Source: Litorimonas sp051251645 (GTDB lineage: Bacteria; Pseudomonadota; Alphaproteobacteria; Caulobacterales; Maricaulaceae). Taken from it: 64,000 bases of DNA. Both the position numbers and the translations under genes were made by a program. Position 1 is the stretch's first letter; the number at the start of each line of letters is the position of its first letter. The DNA lies in the NCBI GenBank assembly GCA_051251645.1, contig JBPOEY010000001.1:62001-126000 (forward strand), in the 5' to 3' direction. The notes below the pieces were generated by a model. The model did not search any database, was not told where the DNA came from, and saw only the letters and a program-made list of their open reading frames with translations. Of this stretch, positions 8,822-16,654 are shown piece by piece.

Positions 8822-9213
8822 GCTACAGTCTCCCCATCCAATAGCCCAGCCAAAGCGAATTTTGATCCAATAATATCGGAATCAAACGGCTTCATAATAT
8901 ATTCGTCCGCACCCGCCTTCAGGGCGAGGACGATCTGTTCCACACTGCGTTCACCTGTGCAGAACAGAATGGTTGGCATGGGGGTGCCATTTTGCTGCAT
9001 CATGTCGCGAAGGCTGGCGATGAATTCGGCGCCGCCCATGTCAGGCGTTTTCCAGTCTAACATAACCGCTTCAGGCGACATGCCTGCGCACGCATCCAGC
9101 GCATCTTGACCTGACCGCGCTTCGATCACTTCAAAGCCAAGTTCACGAATAATCCGGGCCGCAACACGGCGAACCATGGCCGATTGATCGACGATCAAGC
9201 ACCGCCGGCTCAT
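8806..9213 (-). CDS. Single-domain response regulator (CheY-like)
   Basis: A 135-residue stand-alone receiver domain. The phospho-acceptor is Asp53 in VMLDWKTPDMGG. The conserved Thr/Ser region is in TILFCTGE and the conserved Lys is in EYIMKPFDSD. The N-terminal acidic pair reads VDQS, so only one of the usual two acidic metal ligands is present. No output domain follows. It sits between the 369-aa unknown and the CheR-like gene, overlapping both (4 and 16 nt), and close to chpT, so it could receive or drain phosphate from ChpT or another histidine kinase. That link is inference. Confidence 0.85.
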   Translation of the reverse strand: MSRRCLIVDQSAMVRRVAARIIRELGFEVIEARSGQDALDACAGMSPEAVMLDWKTPDMGGAEFIASLRDMMQQNGTPMPTILFCTGERSVEQIVLALKAGADEYIMKPFDSDIIGSKFALAGLLDGETVACAVP

Positions 9214-10319
9214 TGGTCCACCCCATTAAAATTGGCCAATCCGCCATCCATCAAAGCGGCCAGCTGGGCGCGCAATTCGCCTTCGGTATCCTCTGTGATC
9301 ATTGGCGGCCGCACGGGTGTCACGGGGTCCACGTCAATCTCGCGAGCGATAGTTTCAAGTGAGTCCTCGATGCGTTCGCTCAAGGGAATGGCGAAAGCAT
9401 CAAAGCCTGATCCGGAAATCAGCAATTCATTGCCTGAGGCACAAATATCTAAGCGTCCAACCCCTTGAAGGGGGAGGTTGCTGGCGATGAGGTCACTCAA
9501 TCGCTCGAACAGGCGGGTTTGAACGGTATCGGCAGAGCCTGCGTCGATCAGAACGTCATCCAGCGAATGCGAGACGGAAAATATTTTTTCATACTCGCGG
9601 CCAAATTCGAGCAATTTCTGCACGAGGCCAGGCATAATCCATTCGATCCTGTCAACAGACAAGGGTTGCGGGACATCCACCCCATCAGAGGCGTCTTGGA
9701 TATCTGATGTGGGCTGAGTTTCGTTATGCAGCACGGCTGTCAGGTCAATATCCATCAGGCGTGACAAGGCGACCTGCTCTTGTTCGGACGCATGGGGAAG
9801 TAAGCTGCGGAGGGTCTGTTTTGCGACTGTCTGCGTTTGTTCGTCGGATAGGGCTTCGGGGTCCAAAAGCGTTGGGGCATCCCGTCCCATTTCCGTTTCG
9901 ACGTCTAACAGGCCAGCTTCATATTGACCGAGTAACTTATTGAGTACGAATAATCGTCCATCAACGCGGGTCCAATCGATCGGCATATGGACGTTACAGC
10001 GTTGAATGAGGCCGAGCGCCTCTTGGGCACTGCGATAGATGGCACGGGCGCGGGCGCGCTTGGCTTCGCGTTGAATGATTCCAAGACGTTCGCAGAGCCA
10101 AATCGGGTCACGGCCTTTGCTGAGCGACCCTGTATTTGTCTGTGTTCGGTCGGCGTCGATAATGGCGGTCATCTCTAAGCCCGCTTTGAGGCTGAAATAA
10201 CGGGATCGATTGAGGTCGTCGCCCTCATTGGCGGCGATGCTACTACCAGACAGACCTGTCCCATAGTGAGGGGGGGCTGCAAGCGCAGCCTTTTCGGTCT
10301 GTGTCTGTCTCAGTCGCAT
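9210..10319 (-). CDS. Unrecognised cytosolic protein in the chpT neighbourhood (369 aa)
   Basis: I do not recognise a domain with certainty. There is no signal peptide or membrane segment. Residues about 60-200 look mostly helical (KGRDPIWLCERLGIIQREAKRARA and onward), and the middle is acidic with a Pro-containing linker. The last third (VGRLDICASGNELLISGSGFD) could contain a small beta fold. The ATG at 10319 is followed by a poorly structured, Ala/Gly-rich first 50 residues; a second ATG at 10172 is an alternative start. The stop overlaps the receiver gene by 4 nt, so the two are coupled. The position between chpT and receiver/CheR genes suggests a signalling scaffold or regulator. Confidence 0.65.
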   Translation of the reverse strand: MRLRQTQTEKAALAAPPHYGTGLSGSSIAANEGDDLNRSRYFSLKAGLEMTAIIDADRTQTNTGSLSKGRDPIWLCERLGIIQREAKRARARAIYRSAQEALGLIQRCNVHMPIDWTRVDGRLFVLNKLLGQYEAGLLDVETEMGRDAPTLLDPEALSDEQTQTVAKQTLRSLLPHASEQEQVALSRLMDIDLTAVLHNETQPTSDIQDASDGVDVPQPLSVDRIEWIMPGLVQKLLEFGREYEKIFSVSHSLDDVLIDAGSADTVQTRLFERLSDLIASNLPLQGVGRLDICASGNELLISGSGFDAFAIPLSERIEDSLETIAREIDVDPVTPVRPPMITEDTEGELRAQLAALMDGGLANFNGVDQ

Positions 10320-10486
10320 GGCGTCGCGGAATCCGTCAGCGAGGGGCGTCCTCTAATGTTCCCCCTCATTGCGCAAAAGGGTTAACTCCGCGCTAAACCA
10401 AGTGGGAAGAATGAGAGGAATTTGTCTCTCAAATCTTCAGCTTTTGATAAGGAAATAGCGGCGACGGCTTTGACCTTGGGGCCGCT

Positions 10487-11134
10487 TTATGCAGGGAAGT
10501 CAGCTTGGAAGGTTACAATGTCTTCGCCGGCTGTCGCGGTAATCTGCCCGCCCGCTTCGCGCGCTATCATGCTGGCGTAAAAAGGTTGGATTGAGCGACC
10601 GTCAAAGCCGTGATCCGGCGCGCGCCCTAAAAGCGCGCGTTCCACGGTTTCATCCAGCTTGGCGCGCGGGCCTTTGGAAATGATCGAGACGGATTGATCT
10701 GTTGTGACGATCCGGACTTCGCCGCCGCGGGGCACAGATTGGATTCCCAACATGGAGAGGTTGAGCAAAATACGCGCCCGCGATTTATCGATGCCGTCCG
10801 CATGGAAGTTGAACACAACGTCTGCTTTGGCATCCTCGAACATGTCGGACACTAAGGACGTAATCTCCTCGGCCCCGACAACTCCGGGGGCGGACCCACC
10901 AGCGCCGAACGCGAGACGTAAGAATTTCAGTTTTGCGGCGGCACGGCGCGAGCTGCTCTTGATGAGCGCCAGCGCGTCGTCATGCATGTCGGCATTGCTG
11001 TCGTCATCCAAAATTTCAATCGCTGTTCCAAGCGCCCCAACGGGGCTGACAAGATCATGGCATATGCGCGCGCATAAAAGGGCCGCAAGGCTGGAGGGGG
11101 TCAATTTCGGGGCGGTGCTCATACGCGGACTCAT
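10487..11134 (-). CDS. chpT: Histidine phosphotransferase ChpT
   Basis: A 215-residue protein with the ChpT signature LAALLCARICHDLVSPVGALG; the phospho-accepting histidine is His26 from this start. A four-helix DHp-like domain is followed by a degenerate ATPase-like domain (VSIISKGPRAKLDE, PFYASMIAREAGGQI). In Caulobacter ChpT passes phosphate from the hybrid kinase CckA to CtrA and CpdR, controlling cell cycle, motility and gene-transfer agents. The start at 11134 is preferred because of an upstream GGCGGGA; ATGs at 11122 and 11152 remain possible. A 167-nt gap separates it from the downstream same-strand signalling genes. Confidence 0.88.
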   Translation of the reverse strand: MSPRMSTAPKLTPSSLAALLCARICHDLVSPVGALGTAIEILDDDSNADMHDDALALIKSSSRRAAAKLKFLRLAFGAGGSAPGVVGAEEITSLVSDMFEDAKADVVFNFHADGIDKSRARILLNLSMLGIQSVPRGGEVRIVTTDQSVSIISKGPRAKLDETVERALLGRAPDHGFDGRSIQPFYASMIAREAGGQITATAGEDIVTFQADFPA

Positions 11135-11230
11135 AGCTTTCCCGCCGCGCATGGCAATAGGCGCATGCGGGGCAAGGCCGCCCCTTGAATGCAACAGGGT
11201 GATGATGGAGGCGGCCTGATATTGAAGGGG

Positions 11231-11353
11231 TTAGTCTTGGAGAAGAGCCAAGGCTGCCTCCATCGCGGGATCATAGTTGCGCGCTGCCGACGTGGTGTTT
11301 TCCAAGAAGTGCAAATTAGGCCCGTCGCTCTCGCCATATATAGACAATCGCAA
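11231..11353 (-). CDS. Possible 40-residue ORF or gene remnant
   Basis: The 210-nt gap between chpT and the YdbL-like gene contains a frame without stops that reads with a natural-looking composition (for example IYGESDGPNLHFLE and AMEAALALLQD just before the TAA at 11231). Only TTG codons (11353 or 11347) are available as starts, immediately after the terminator of the upstream gene, and no clear ribosome site is seen. It could be a tiny gene, the tail of a decayed gene, or chance. No family recognised. Confidence 0.22.
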   Translation of the reverse strand: MRLSIYGESDGPNLHFLENTTSAARNYDPAMEAALALLQD

Positions 11354-11380
11354 AGAAAAAGCCGCCCGATGGGGCGGCTT
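11354..11380 (-). terminator. Rho-independent terminator of the YnbE-YdbL unit
   Basis: On the minus strand a 9-bp GC-rich stem (AAGCCGCCC / GGGCGGCTT, 11359-11380) with a 4-nt loop is followed by TTTTTC. It lies about 25 nt after the stop of the YdbL-like gene. Confidence 0.85.
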
Positions 11381-11404
11381 GTCTTTAATCGGTGTCGTCT
11401 CAGA

Positions 11405-11788
11405 CTATTTTTGTTTCCAAACGCCGTCTTCTCCAAGCAGGAAATGACCGGGTTTCGCGTTACTAAACTGGGTCACGGCGGCGACCTTACCCACGTCTAG
11501 CAAGCTTTCATTCTTCTCTTTCGCCAGTTTAACGAACAGCGTCTTCCGACGAATATTGATGTCATCCATTGCGGCCTCAACATTGGGGGATAGCGCTGTT
11601 ACGGCCTCGAGTTGGCCATTATATTTCTCACCGATTTCACCGCGGTCTTTGGCTGCATCAACAATGGCTTTAGAGCTTTGTTGGGCTTGCTGCGCTTCGG
11701 CGATGTTATAGCCGGACAGGTGCAAAGACATTGCGCCGCCTGCCAGTAATGCTGCGGCCATCAGGCCGGCTGTGAATAATTTTTTCAT
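11405..11788 (-). CDS. YdbL-family (DUF1318) periplasmic protein
   Basis: A 127-residue protein with a cleavable Sec signal (hydrophobic residues about 4-21) and a short soluble domain with the DUF1318/YdbL pattern: DAAKDRGEIGEKYNGQL near residue 50 and RRKTLFVKLAKEKN near 85. In Escherichia coli YdbL is encoded with YdbH and YnbE, a set genetically redundant with TamB in moving phospholipids to the outer membrane. Here it lies 23 nt downstream of the YnbE-like gene and is followed by a clear terminator. No YdbH-like AsmA/TamB-type gene is adjacent. Confidence 0.8.
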   Translation of the reverse strand: MKKLFTAGLMAAALLAGGAMSLHLSGYNIAEAQQAQQSSKAIVDAAKDRGEIGEKYNGQLEAVTALSPNVEAAMDDINIRRKTLFVKLAKEKNESLLDVGKVAAVTQFSNAKPGHFLLGEDGVWKQK

Positions 11789-11811
11789 CTCTGCCTCCTC
11801 AGCAGACGGAC

Positions 11812-12003
11812 CTAAAATAGGTCCGGATTGTTAGCGATCAGCGATTCGACATCTTTTTCGAGCTTCACGCGCACTTCCTGATCGATCCGTATCGCGAGTT
11901 CGATCCGGATTGGATCTTTTGGCGCGACGACTTCGATTTGGTGTTTGCATGCCGTCAATAAACACGCGCCTGCCAGAATCAGTCCGATATAAGCTGTCTT
12001 CAT
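11812..12003 (-). CDS. YnbE-like small lipoprotein
   Basis: A 63-residue lipoprotein: signal MKTAYIGLILAGACLLTAC with lipidated Cys19, then a short mature part with KHQIEVVAPKDPIRIELAI and a predicted C-terminal helix ending NNPDLF. This is the YnbE family layout; YnbE is the outer-membrane lipoprotein partner of YdbH. It is the first gene of a two-gene unit with the YdbL-like gene and is divergent from terC across a 210-nt region. Normal YnbE length is 60-65 residues, so it is complete. Confidence 0.8.
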   Translation of the reverse strand: MKTAYIGLILAGACLLTACKHQIEVVAPKDPIRIELAIRIDQEVRVKLEKDVESLIANNPDLF

Positions 12004-12213
12004 TGTCCGTTCCTACCGTGTAGAGTCTGAATGTCGCATGAAGGGGTGACGCTTCGCAAGCAAACTTACGGATTCGGGGCGATTTCGTCTCTGTTGAGGG
12101 TATTTTTATTATTGAAGGCTTTTGGCCCATTGTCGGAACCGGTCTAGAGGCTTAGCGTTAAACTCATATAATTCAGACGCTCTGTTACTTCAGACACATT
12201 GGAATCGACGATA

Positions 12214-13215
12214 ATGGCTGACATGTTTACTGACCTTTTTACCTTGAGCTCGCTCTTTACCCTCGGGGCCTTGATCCTGTTACAAGCCGTGCTCGGCTTT
12301 GACAATCTGCTCTATATCGCGATTGAATCCAATAAGGTCGGGGATCCGGTCGCGGCCAAGAAAGTCCGTAACTGGGGGATCGGCCTGGCGGTCGCGCTGC
12401 GCATTGTTCTACTCTTCGTGATTGTGTCGCTCTTCGGCGTTTTAGCCGAACCGCTCTTCGCGTTTTCGACCGCCGTGATCGAAGGGGAGTTTACGCTGCA
12501 AGCCTTAGTGACGATCTTGGGCGGTGCGTTCATTATCTATACGGCGATGAAGGAAATCCATCACCTGTTACAAGTCGATCATATTGAGAACTCCGAAGGC
12601 TCAGGCGCGCGCTCCGTGATGAAAGCGATCGCCCTGATCGTGGCAATGAACTTAGTCTTCTCATTTGATTCTATTCTGTCCGCGATGGCGATCGCCAATG
12701 TTCAGACGGCGAATATTGTCGATGCCGCAGGGGTTACCTTGCAGTCGTTTGCTGAGGGTGACGTCGCAACCTGTTCAGCTTTCCTGATATCGAACCCGAT
12801 TGCAGGGGCCGTGGAATGTCAGCCGGTGAAAACCTATCAAGTGCCCTTGATGGTCATTGCGATTGTCGCGTCGGGTATTGGCATGATCTTGCTCGCCGAC
12901 CGGGTGACGAATTTTCTCAAGAAGAACCGCATGTATCAGGTCTTGGGCCTGTTCATCCTCTTCCTCGTCGGCGTCTTGTTGGTCACAGAGGGCGCGCATC
13001 TCGCCCATATGAAACTGTTTGGCTATCAGCTTGATGCGATGAGCAAGTCTAGCTTCTACCTTGTGATTGGGGTTCTGGTGGTCACCGACATTATCTCGAA
13101 CCGCTACCAAAAACGCCTCTGGGCGCAGAAGCTGGCCGAGATTGAAGGCGATGATAGCGCCATGGCTGGGATTGCCGCTGTGGATAGCTTTAAGAACATC
13201 AAGCGGTCTGGCTAA
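12214..13215 (+). CDS. TerC-family integral membrane protein
   Basis: A 333-residue polytopic protein. The ATG at 12214 (MADMFTDLF) is preferred to a TTG at 12199. Family motifs are GFDNLLYIAIESNK near residue 30 and the repeated NLVFSFDSILSAM near 150; the Asp residues in these are the proposed metal-binding positions. About seven to nine hydrophobic segments are visible. TerC proteins are associated with manganese export or loading of metalloenzymes and with tellurite resistance. A loop around residues 175-205 carries two cysteines (ATCSAF and VECQP) and looks lineage-specific. I checked the upstream region for a manganese (yybP-ykoY) riboswitch and saw none. A shared terminator follows. 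Confidence 0.88.
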   Translation: MADMFTDLFTLSSLFTLGALILLQAVLGFDNLLYIAIESNKVGDPVAAKKVRNWGIGLAVALRIVLLFVIVSLFGVLAEPLFAFSTAVIEGEFTLQALVTILGGAFIIYTAMKEIHHLLQVDHIENSEGSGARSVMKAIALIVAMNLVFSFDSILSAMAIANVQTANIVDAAGVTLQSFAEGDVATCSAFLISNPIAGAVECQPVKTYQVPLMVIAIVASGIGMILLADRVTNFLKKNRMYQVLGLFILFLVGVLLVTEGAHLAHMKLFGYQLDAMSKSSFYLVIGVLVVTDIISNRYQKRLWAQKLAEIEGDDSAMAGIAAVDSFKNIKRSG

Positions 13216-13233
13216 GCCGCAATAACCCACAAA

Positions 13234-13270
13234 AAAGCCCCCGTCGATTTCATCGGCGGGGGCTTTTGTT
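13234..13270. terminator. Bidirectional terminator between terC and secB
   Basis: The arms AAAAGCCCCC and GGGGGCTTTT (about 13235-13266) enclose a partly paired centre, with A-run and T-run on either side. It can end transcription of terC (plus) and secB (minus), whose stop codons flank it. Confidence 0.9.
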
Positions 13271-13287
13271 TGTTCAGGCGGGAAAGG

Positions 13288-13869
13288 CTAGTTCAGCCCT
13301 TGCTCTTGACCGCGGCGCATCATTTCTTCGCGGTACATGGACGCGAAGTCCGGCATGTCGAGCATGATCGGTAAATGTCCACCGTCTTGTGTCATGTCGG
13401 CGAGAATCTTGCGCGCATATGGGAAGAGAATGCGCGGGCATTCGATCATCATGAGCGGCTGCATCTGCTCCAAATTCACATTCTGGATCGCAAACAAGCC
13501 GGCATAATCCAGCTCAGCGATAAAGACTGTTTGGTCTCCACGGGTTGCGTGCGCCTTGATAAGAATGTTGATCTCGATCGTGTTGTTCTCACTGATCTGA
13601 CGACCAATGCGCAAATCAATGGACACTTCTGGCGGCTCTTGACCCGATTTAATGGAGTCCGGCGCATTTGGATTTTCAAAGCTCATGTCCCGCGTATATT
13701 GCGTCAACACGGACAAGAGAGGTTCGCCGGCGGCTTCCGGCGTCGCGTTGGTCTGTGGCGCCGTCTCGGTGGCAGGTGCACCGTCATCAACCGAGATGTT
13801 TAGGTCGTTCTCGTCGACGGGTTTTTCGGGGGCTTTGGTCTTCGCGTCTTTTTTGGGCGTCTTCGCCAT
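13288..13869 (-). CDS. secB: Protein-export chaperone SecB
   Basis: A 193-residue protein. The first ~50 residues are a low-complexity Lys/Ala/Pro/Thr extension, then the SecB domain from about LSVLTQYTRDMSFENPN to the end, with IDLRIGRQI, HATRGDQTVFIAELDYAGLF and the ECPRILFPYAR block. SecB tetramers hold preproteins unfolded and deliver them to SecA. The extension is longer than in Escherichia coli (155 aa) but such tails are common in alphaproteobacteria. It is divergent from the Tim44-like gene, another familiar alphaproteobacterial arrangement. Confidence 0.96.
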   Translation of the reverse strand: MAKTPKKDAKTKAPEKPVDENDLNISVDDGAPATETAPQTNATPEAAGEPLLSVLTQYTRDMSFENPNAPDSIKSGQEPPEVSIDLRIGRQISENNTIEINILIKAHATRGDQTVFIAELDYAGLFAIQNVNLEQMQPLMMIECPRILFPYARKILADMTQDGGHLPIMLDMPDFASMYREEMMRRGQEQGLN

Positions 13870-14029
13870 GATGGCCTCGTGCTTAAGGTGAGTTTTAAAG
13901 GTCGACCGCCCGCTATCACGGCGGTGAAGTGCGGCGCAACGGCGCGTTACGGTCCAAACTGTGCTCTTAAGGCAAAAGTGACCGAATTGTCGTCTTTCAT
14001 TAGGGCGTGCGAGCCTTATATAGCAACGT

Positions 14030-14737
14030 ATGTTTGAAGTTGTCCTCTATGCAGCCATTGCCGCCATTATCTGCGTGGCGTTTTATTCCGTACTCGGAAA
14101 ATCTGTTGGGCGTGGCCCGGAGGATGAATTTAAGCCGGATGAAATTTTCGGCAGTTCTGAGACGCCACGTCAGCCAAGTAATACCATGGCACTTGCCGAT
14201 AATGACGAGGTGGAGGATGAGATTGGTCTGCGCGCGATTGCGCGTGCGGAGCCGGACTTTAATCCCGCTCGCTTCATCGATGGGGCGAAAACCGCTTACT
14301 CGATGATCTTGGAAGCTTTTGCCTCCGGTGATCGTGACACGCTCGGTGACCTGCTGAGCGATGATGTTTATACGGTTTATGACGCCGCCATCGCAGACCG
14401 CGAAGCACAGTCATTGACCCAAGTGACGGATCTCGGGCGGTTACGCACCTGCCAGATCAAAAATGCACGTATTGAAGACGGCCTCGCGTTTGTTCGAGTC
14501 CTTTATGAAGCAGAAATTGCATCTGCTCTGCGGGATGCAGAAGGTGAATTGGTCGAAGGCGATCCGGATTTACTGGCGTCTATTTCTGAATATTGGACGT
14601 TTGAGCGTAAAGTCGGCTCAAAGGATCCGGCGTGGCGTCTGTCAGAGGTGGAGCCTTCTGAAGGGGATGCTCTGCCAGCCGATCCAACACCTGACACGGC
14701 CCCTGATGTGACAAAGCCCGACGACAAAGAGGCTTAG
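14030..14737 (+). CDS. Tim44-like domain protein (TimA type)
   Basis: A 235-residue protein with one N-terminal membrane anchor (about residues 2-21, MFEVVLYAAIAAIICVAFYS), a variable acidic linker, and a Tim44-like domain from about residue 85 (ARFIDGAKTAYSMILEAFASGDRDTLGDLLSDDVY) to about 215. This is the bacterial homologue of the mitochondrial import subunit Tim44. Its role in bacteria is poorly defined and an inner-membrane or envelope function is likely. It is the first gene of a unit with mltA 4 nt downstream. Confidence 0.9.
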   Translation: MFEVVLYAAIAAIICVAFYSVLGKSVGRGPEDEFKPDEIFGSSETPRQPSNTMALADNDEVEDEIGLRAIARAEPDFNPARFIDGAKTAYSMILEAFASGDRDTLGDLLSDDVYTVYDAAIADREAQSLTQVTDLGRLRTCQIKNARIEDGLAFVRVLYEAEIASALRDAEGELVEGDPDLLASISEYWTFERKVGSKDPAWRLSEVEPSEGDALPADPTPDTAPDVTKPDDKEA

Positions 14738-14741
14738 GGCC

Positions 14742-16088
14742 ATGCGGCGCGTTGGACGCGTCCTGAAATCTAAGCGTGGGACGATCGCGGGATTGCTCGC
14801 TGTCATATCCCTGAGCGCCTGCACCACGACGCAGACCCCGCAATCAATTGAGCCCGAGACGGAAGTCTACGAATCTGCGCCTAATCCGCCTTCTGAACCG
14901 TCAGGTGATCCAGTCGCGGAGCCGCGCGCACCGGCCCTTATTGACCCTGACCTTACAAGACCGACAACGCCGCCCACGGATCCGTTGCCTCCGACTATTG
15001 TGGATGTGCCCGATGTCGGTCTTGGCGCTGCGGTTGAGCCTGTCGCGCCGGAGCCTCTGCTAGAGCAACCCGATCCCTTTGCGCGCCTCTCTGGCTGGTC
15101 GGATGCCGATCACGCCCCCGCGCTCGCAGCGTTTCAACGCAGTTGTGTCACCTTATTGAAACGTCCTGCGAAGACAGTGTTGCACGCTAAACGGTCAGAT
15201 CTTGGCCGACACAGCGATTGGGCTAACGTCTGCCGCGCCGCTAAATATGCAACCAATGCAACGCCGTTTTTTGAGAGCCTGTTCGTGCCCGTCACCCTGT
15301 CCCGTAAAACCGGACTGCTAACGGGTTATTATGAACCTGAGGTCGAAGTCCGCGCCAAGCCCGATGCGGTCTTTTCCGAACCGATTTTAACGGTCCCCAC
15401 GTCTGACGCGATCCGGACTTTACCACGGGCCAAATTGAGCGCGCAGAGTGCAGACGTCATCGCCTATGGTCGCCCGATCGACGTGTTCTTCCTGCATGTG
15501 CAGGGCTCGGGGAGGCTTCATTTTGACGATGGTCGGACCGTCCGCGCGGGCTATGCCGCCAATAATGGCAAACGTTATCGCTCTATCGGTCGGGTGCTGA
15601 TCGATCGGGGTGAATTGACCCGTGACCAATCGGCAAAACGGAATATTGAGCAGTGGATGGACGCTGCAGGGGCCGAAAAATCTCGTGCCTTGATGAATGA
15701 AAACCCGCGCTATATTTTCTTCTCAGAGCAAGATGTTTCGGATGGGGTCGGGCCGAAGGGCGCAATGCAAGTGCCGTTGACGGCGATGGGGTCGATTGCG
15801 GTTGACCCGAAACATAATCCTTATGGGATTCCTGTTTGGCTTGAAACGCGCCTGCCGCAAAAAGCTCGCGATTACCAAGGGACGTCGACCGGATTGCTCG
15901 TCGTGACGCAAGACACAGGCAGCGCCATCAAAGGCCCGCGTCGCGGCGATCTATTTTTTGGGGCGGGGTCGAATGCGGGCGCGCTTGCAGGCGTGTTGAA
16001 ACATCCCGTGCGCTGGACAACTCTCTTGCCCAGAACGCTGGTTGAACGGCTAAAATCACAAGAGCCCCAAGACGAGCCAGTGGCATGA
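14742..16088 (+). CDS. mltA: Membrane-bound lytic murein transglycosylase A
   Basis: A 448-residue lipoprotein: signal ending LSAC with lipidated Cys27, then a Pro/Glu-rich linker (about 30-115) tethering the enzyme across the periplasm. The MltA barrel follows with LTGYYEPEV, DVFFLHVQGSGRL (residues about 245-257, containing the substrate-binding core) and the C-terminal 3D domain (VVTQDTGSAIKGPRRGDLFFGAG) with its catalytic Asp region. It cleaves peptidoglycan to 1,6-anhydromuropeptides. It starts 4 nt after the Tim44-like gene and overlaps smr by 4 nt. Confidence 0.95.
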   Translation: MRRVGRVLKSKRGTIAGLLAVISLSACTTTQTPQSIEPETEVYESAPNPPSEPSGDPVAEPRAPALIDPDLTRPTTPPTDPLPPTIVDVPDVGLGAAVEPVAPEPLLEQPDPFARLSGWSDADHAPALAAFQRSCVTLLKRPAKTVLHAKRSDLGRHSDWANVCRAAKYATNATPFFESLFVPVTLSRKTGLLTGYYEPEVEVRAKPDAVFSEPILTVPTSDAIRTLPRAKLSAQSADVIAYGRPIDVFFLHVQGSGRLHFDDGRTVRAGYAANNGKRYRSIGRVLIDRGELTRDQSAKRNIEQWMDAAGAEKSRALMNENPRYIFFSEQDVSDGVGPKGAMQVPLTAMGSIAVDPKHNPYGIPVWLETRLPQKARDYQGTSTGLLVVTQDTGSAIKGPRRGDLFFGAGSNAGALAGVLKHPVRWTTLLPRTLVERLKSQEPQDEPVA

Positions 16089-16597
16089 CACGCGGCCACC
16101 CCGGGCGGATCTTGGACCCGTCTGAACGGCTAGTCTGGAACCGTGTTGCGCGCACAGTATCGCCGCGTCGCCGCCCGCACGGCAAGGGGGCGGCCAAACC
16201 GAGCCCGTCTGCGAGCCGCGAAGATTTCGCTGCGATGATGCGATTGCCCCCCCTGAAAGTGAAGCGGGTCTCCGCGCCGACCGGGCCGGTGCCGCAATCC
16301 GTCGACAAAGGCGTGCGCAAGGGCCGGGTCGAAATTGACACGCGGATTGATTTGCATGGCATGACGCAGGCGCAGGCGAAAAAGGCGCTCTCGACAACTC
16401 TGATGCGCGCGGTCAAACGCGGCGAACGCTGTCTGCTCGTCATTACCGGTAAGGGACCACAGCTTGACGGCGTGTTGCGCACAAATTTACCCAAGTGGCT
16501 CGCCGGACCCGAGCTACGTCCGCTCATTGCCACCTATGCGCAAGCCCATGCGAAACATGGCGGGACCGGGGCGTGGTATGTTTTTCTTCGCGTTTAA
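16085..16597 (+). CDS. Smr/MutS2 C-terminal-domain protein
   Basis: A 170-residue protein with a basic, disordered N-terminal half and a C-terminal Smr domain: DTRIDLHGMTQAQAKKAL at about residues 83-100 (the DLHG box), then LLVITGKGP and a final GTGAWYVFLRV. Stand-alone Smr proteins are nucleases or RNA/DNA-branch-binding proteins. The ATG overlaps the mltA stop by 4 nt; the mltA-smr order is conserved in alphaproteobacteria. A weak hairpin (arms 16589-16596 and 16608-16615) spans the stop codon but lacks a T-run. Confidence 0.9.
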   Translation: MTRGHPGRILDPSERLVWNRVARTVSPRRRPHGKGAAKPSPSASREDFAAMMRLPPLKVKRVSAPTGPVPQSVDKGVRKGRVEIDTRIDLHGMTQAQAKKALSTTLMRAVKRGERCLLVITGKGPQLDGVLRTNLPKWLAGPELRPLIATYAQAHAKHGGTGAWYVFLRV

Positions 16598-16654
16598 TCG
16601 GGGCATTTAAACGCGGCGCTTGAAACGCGGGCCTTTCCCCGACAGGAAGGACGG

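Noticed and set aside
12004..12213. Possible manganese (yybP-ykoY) riboswitch upstream of terC
   Set aside because: None of the conserved loop sequences could be found.
16589..16615. CGCGTTTA/TAAACGCG hairpin over the smr stop codon as a terminator
   Set aside because: No T-run follows and the next same-strand gene starts soon after; kept only as a note under smr.
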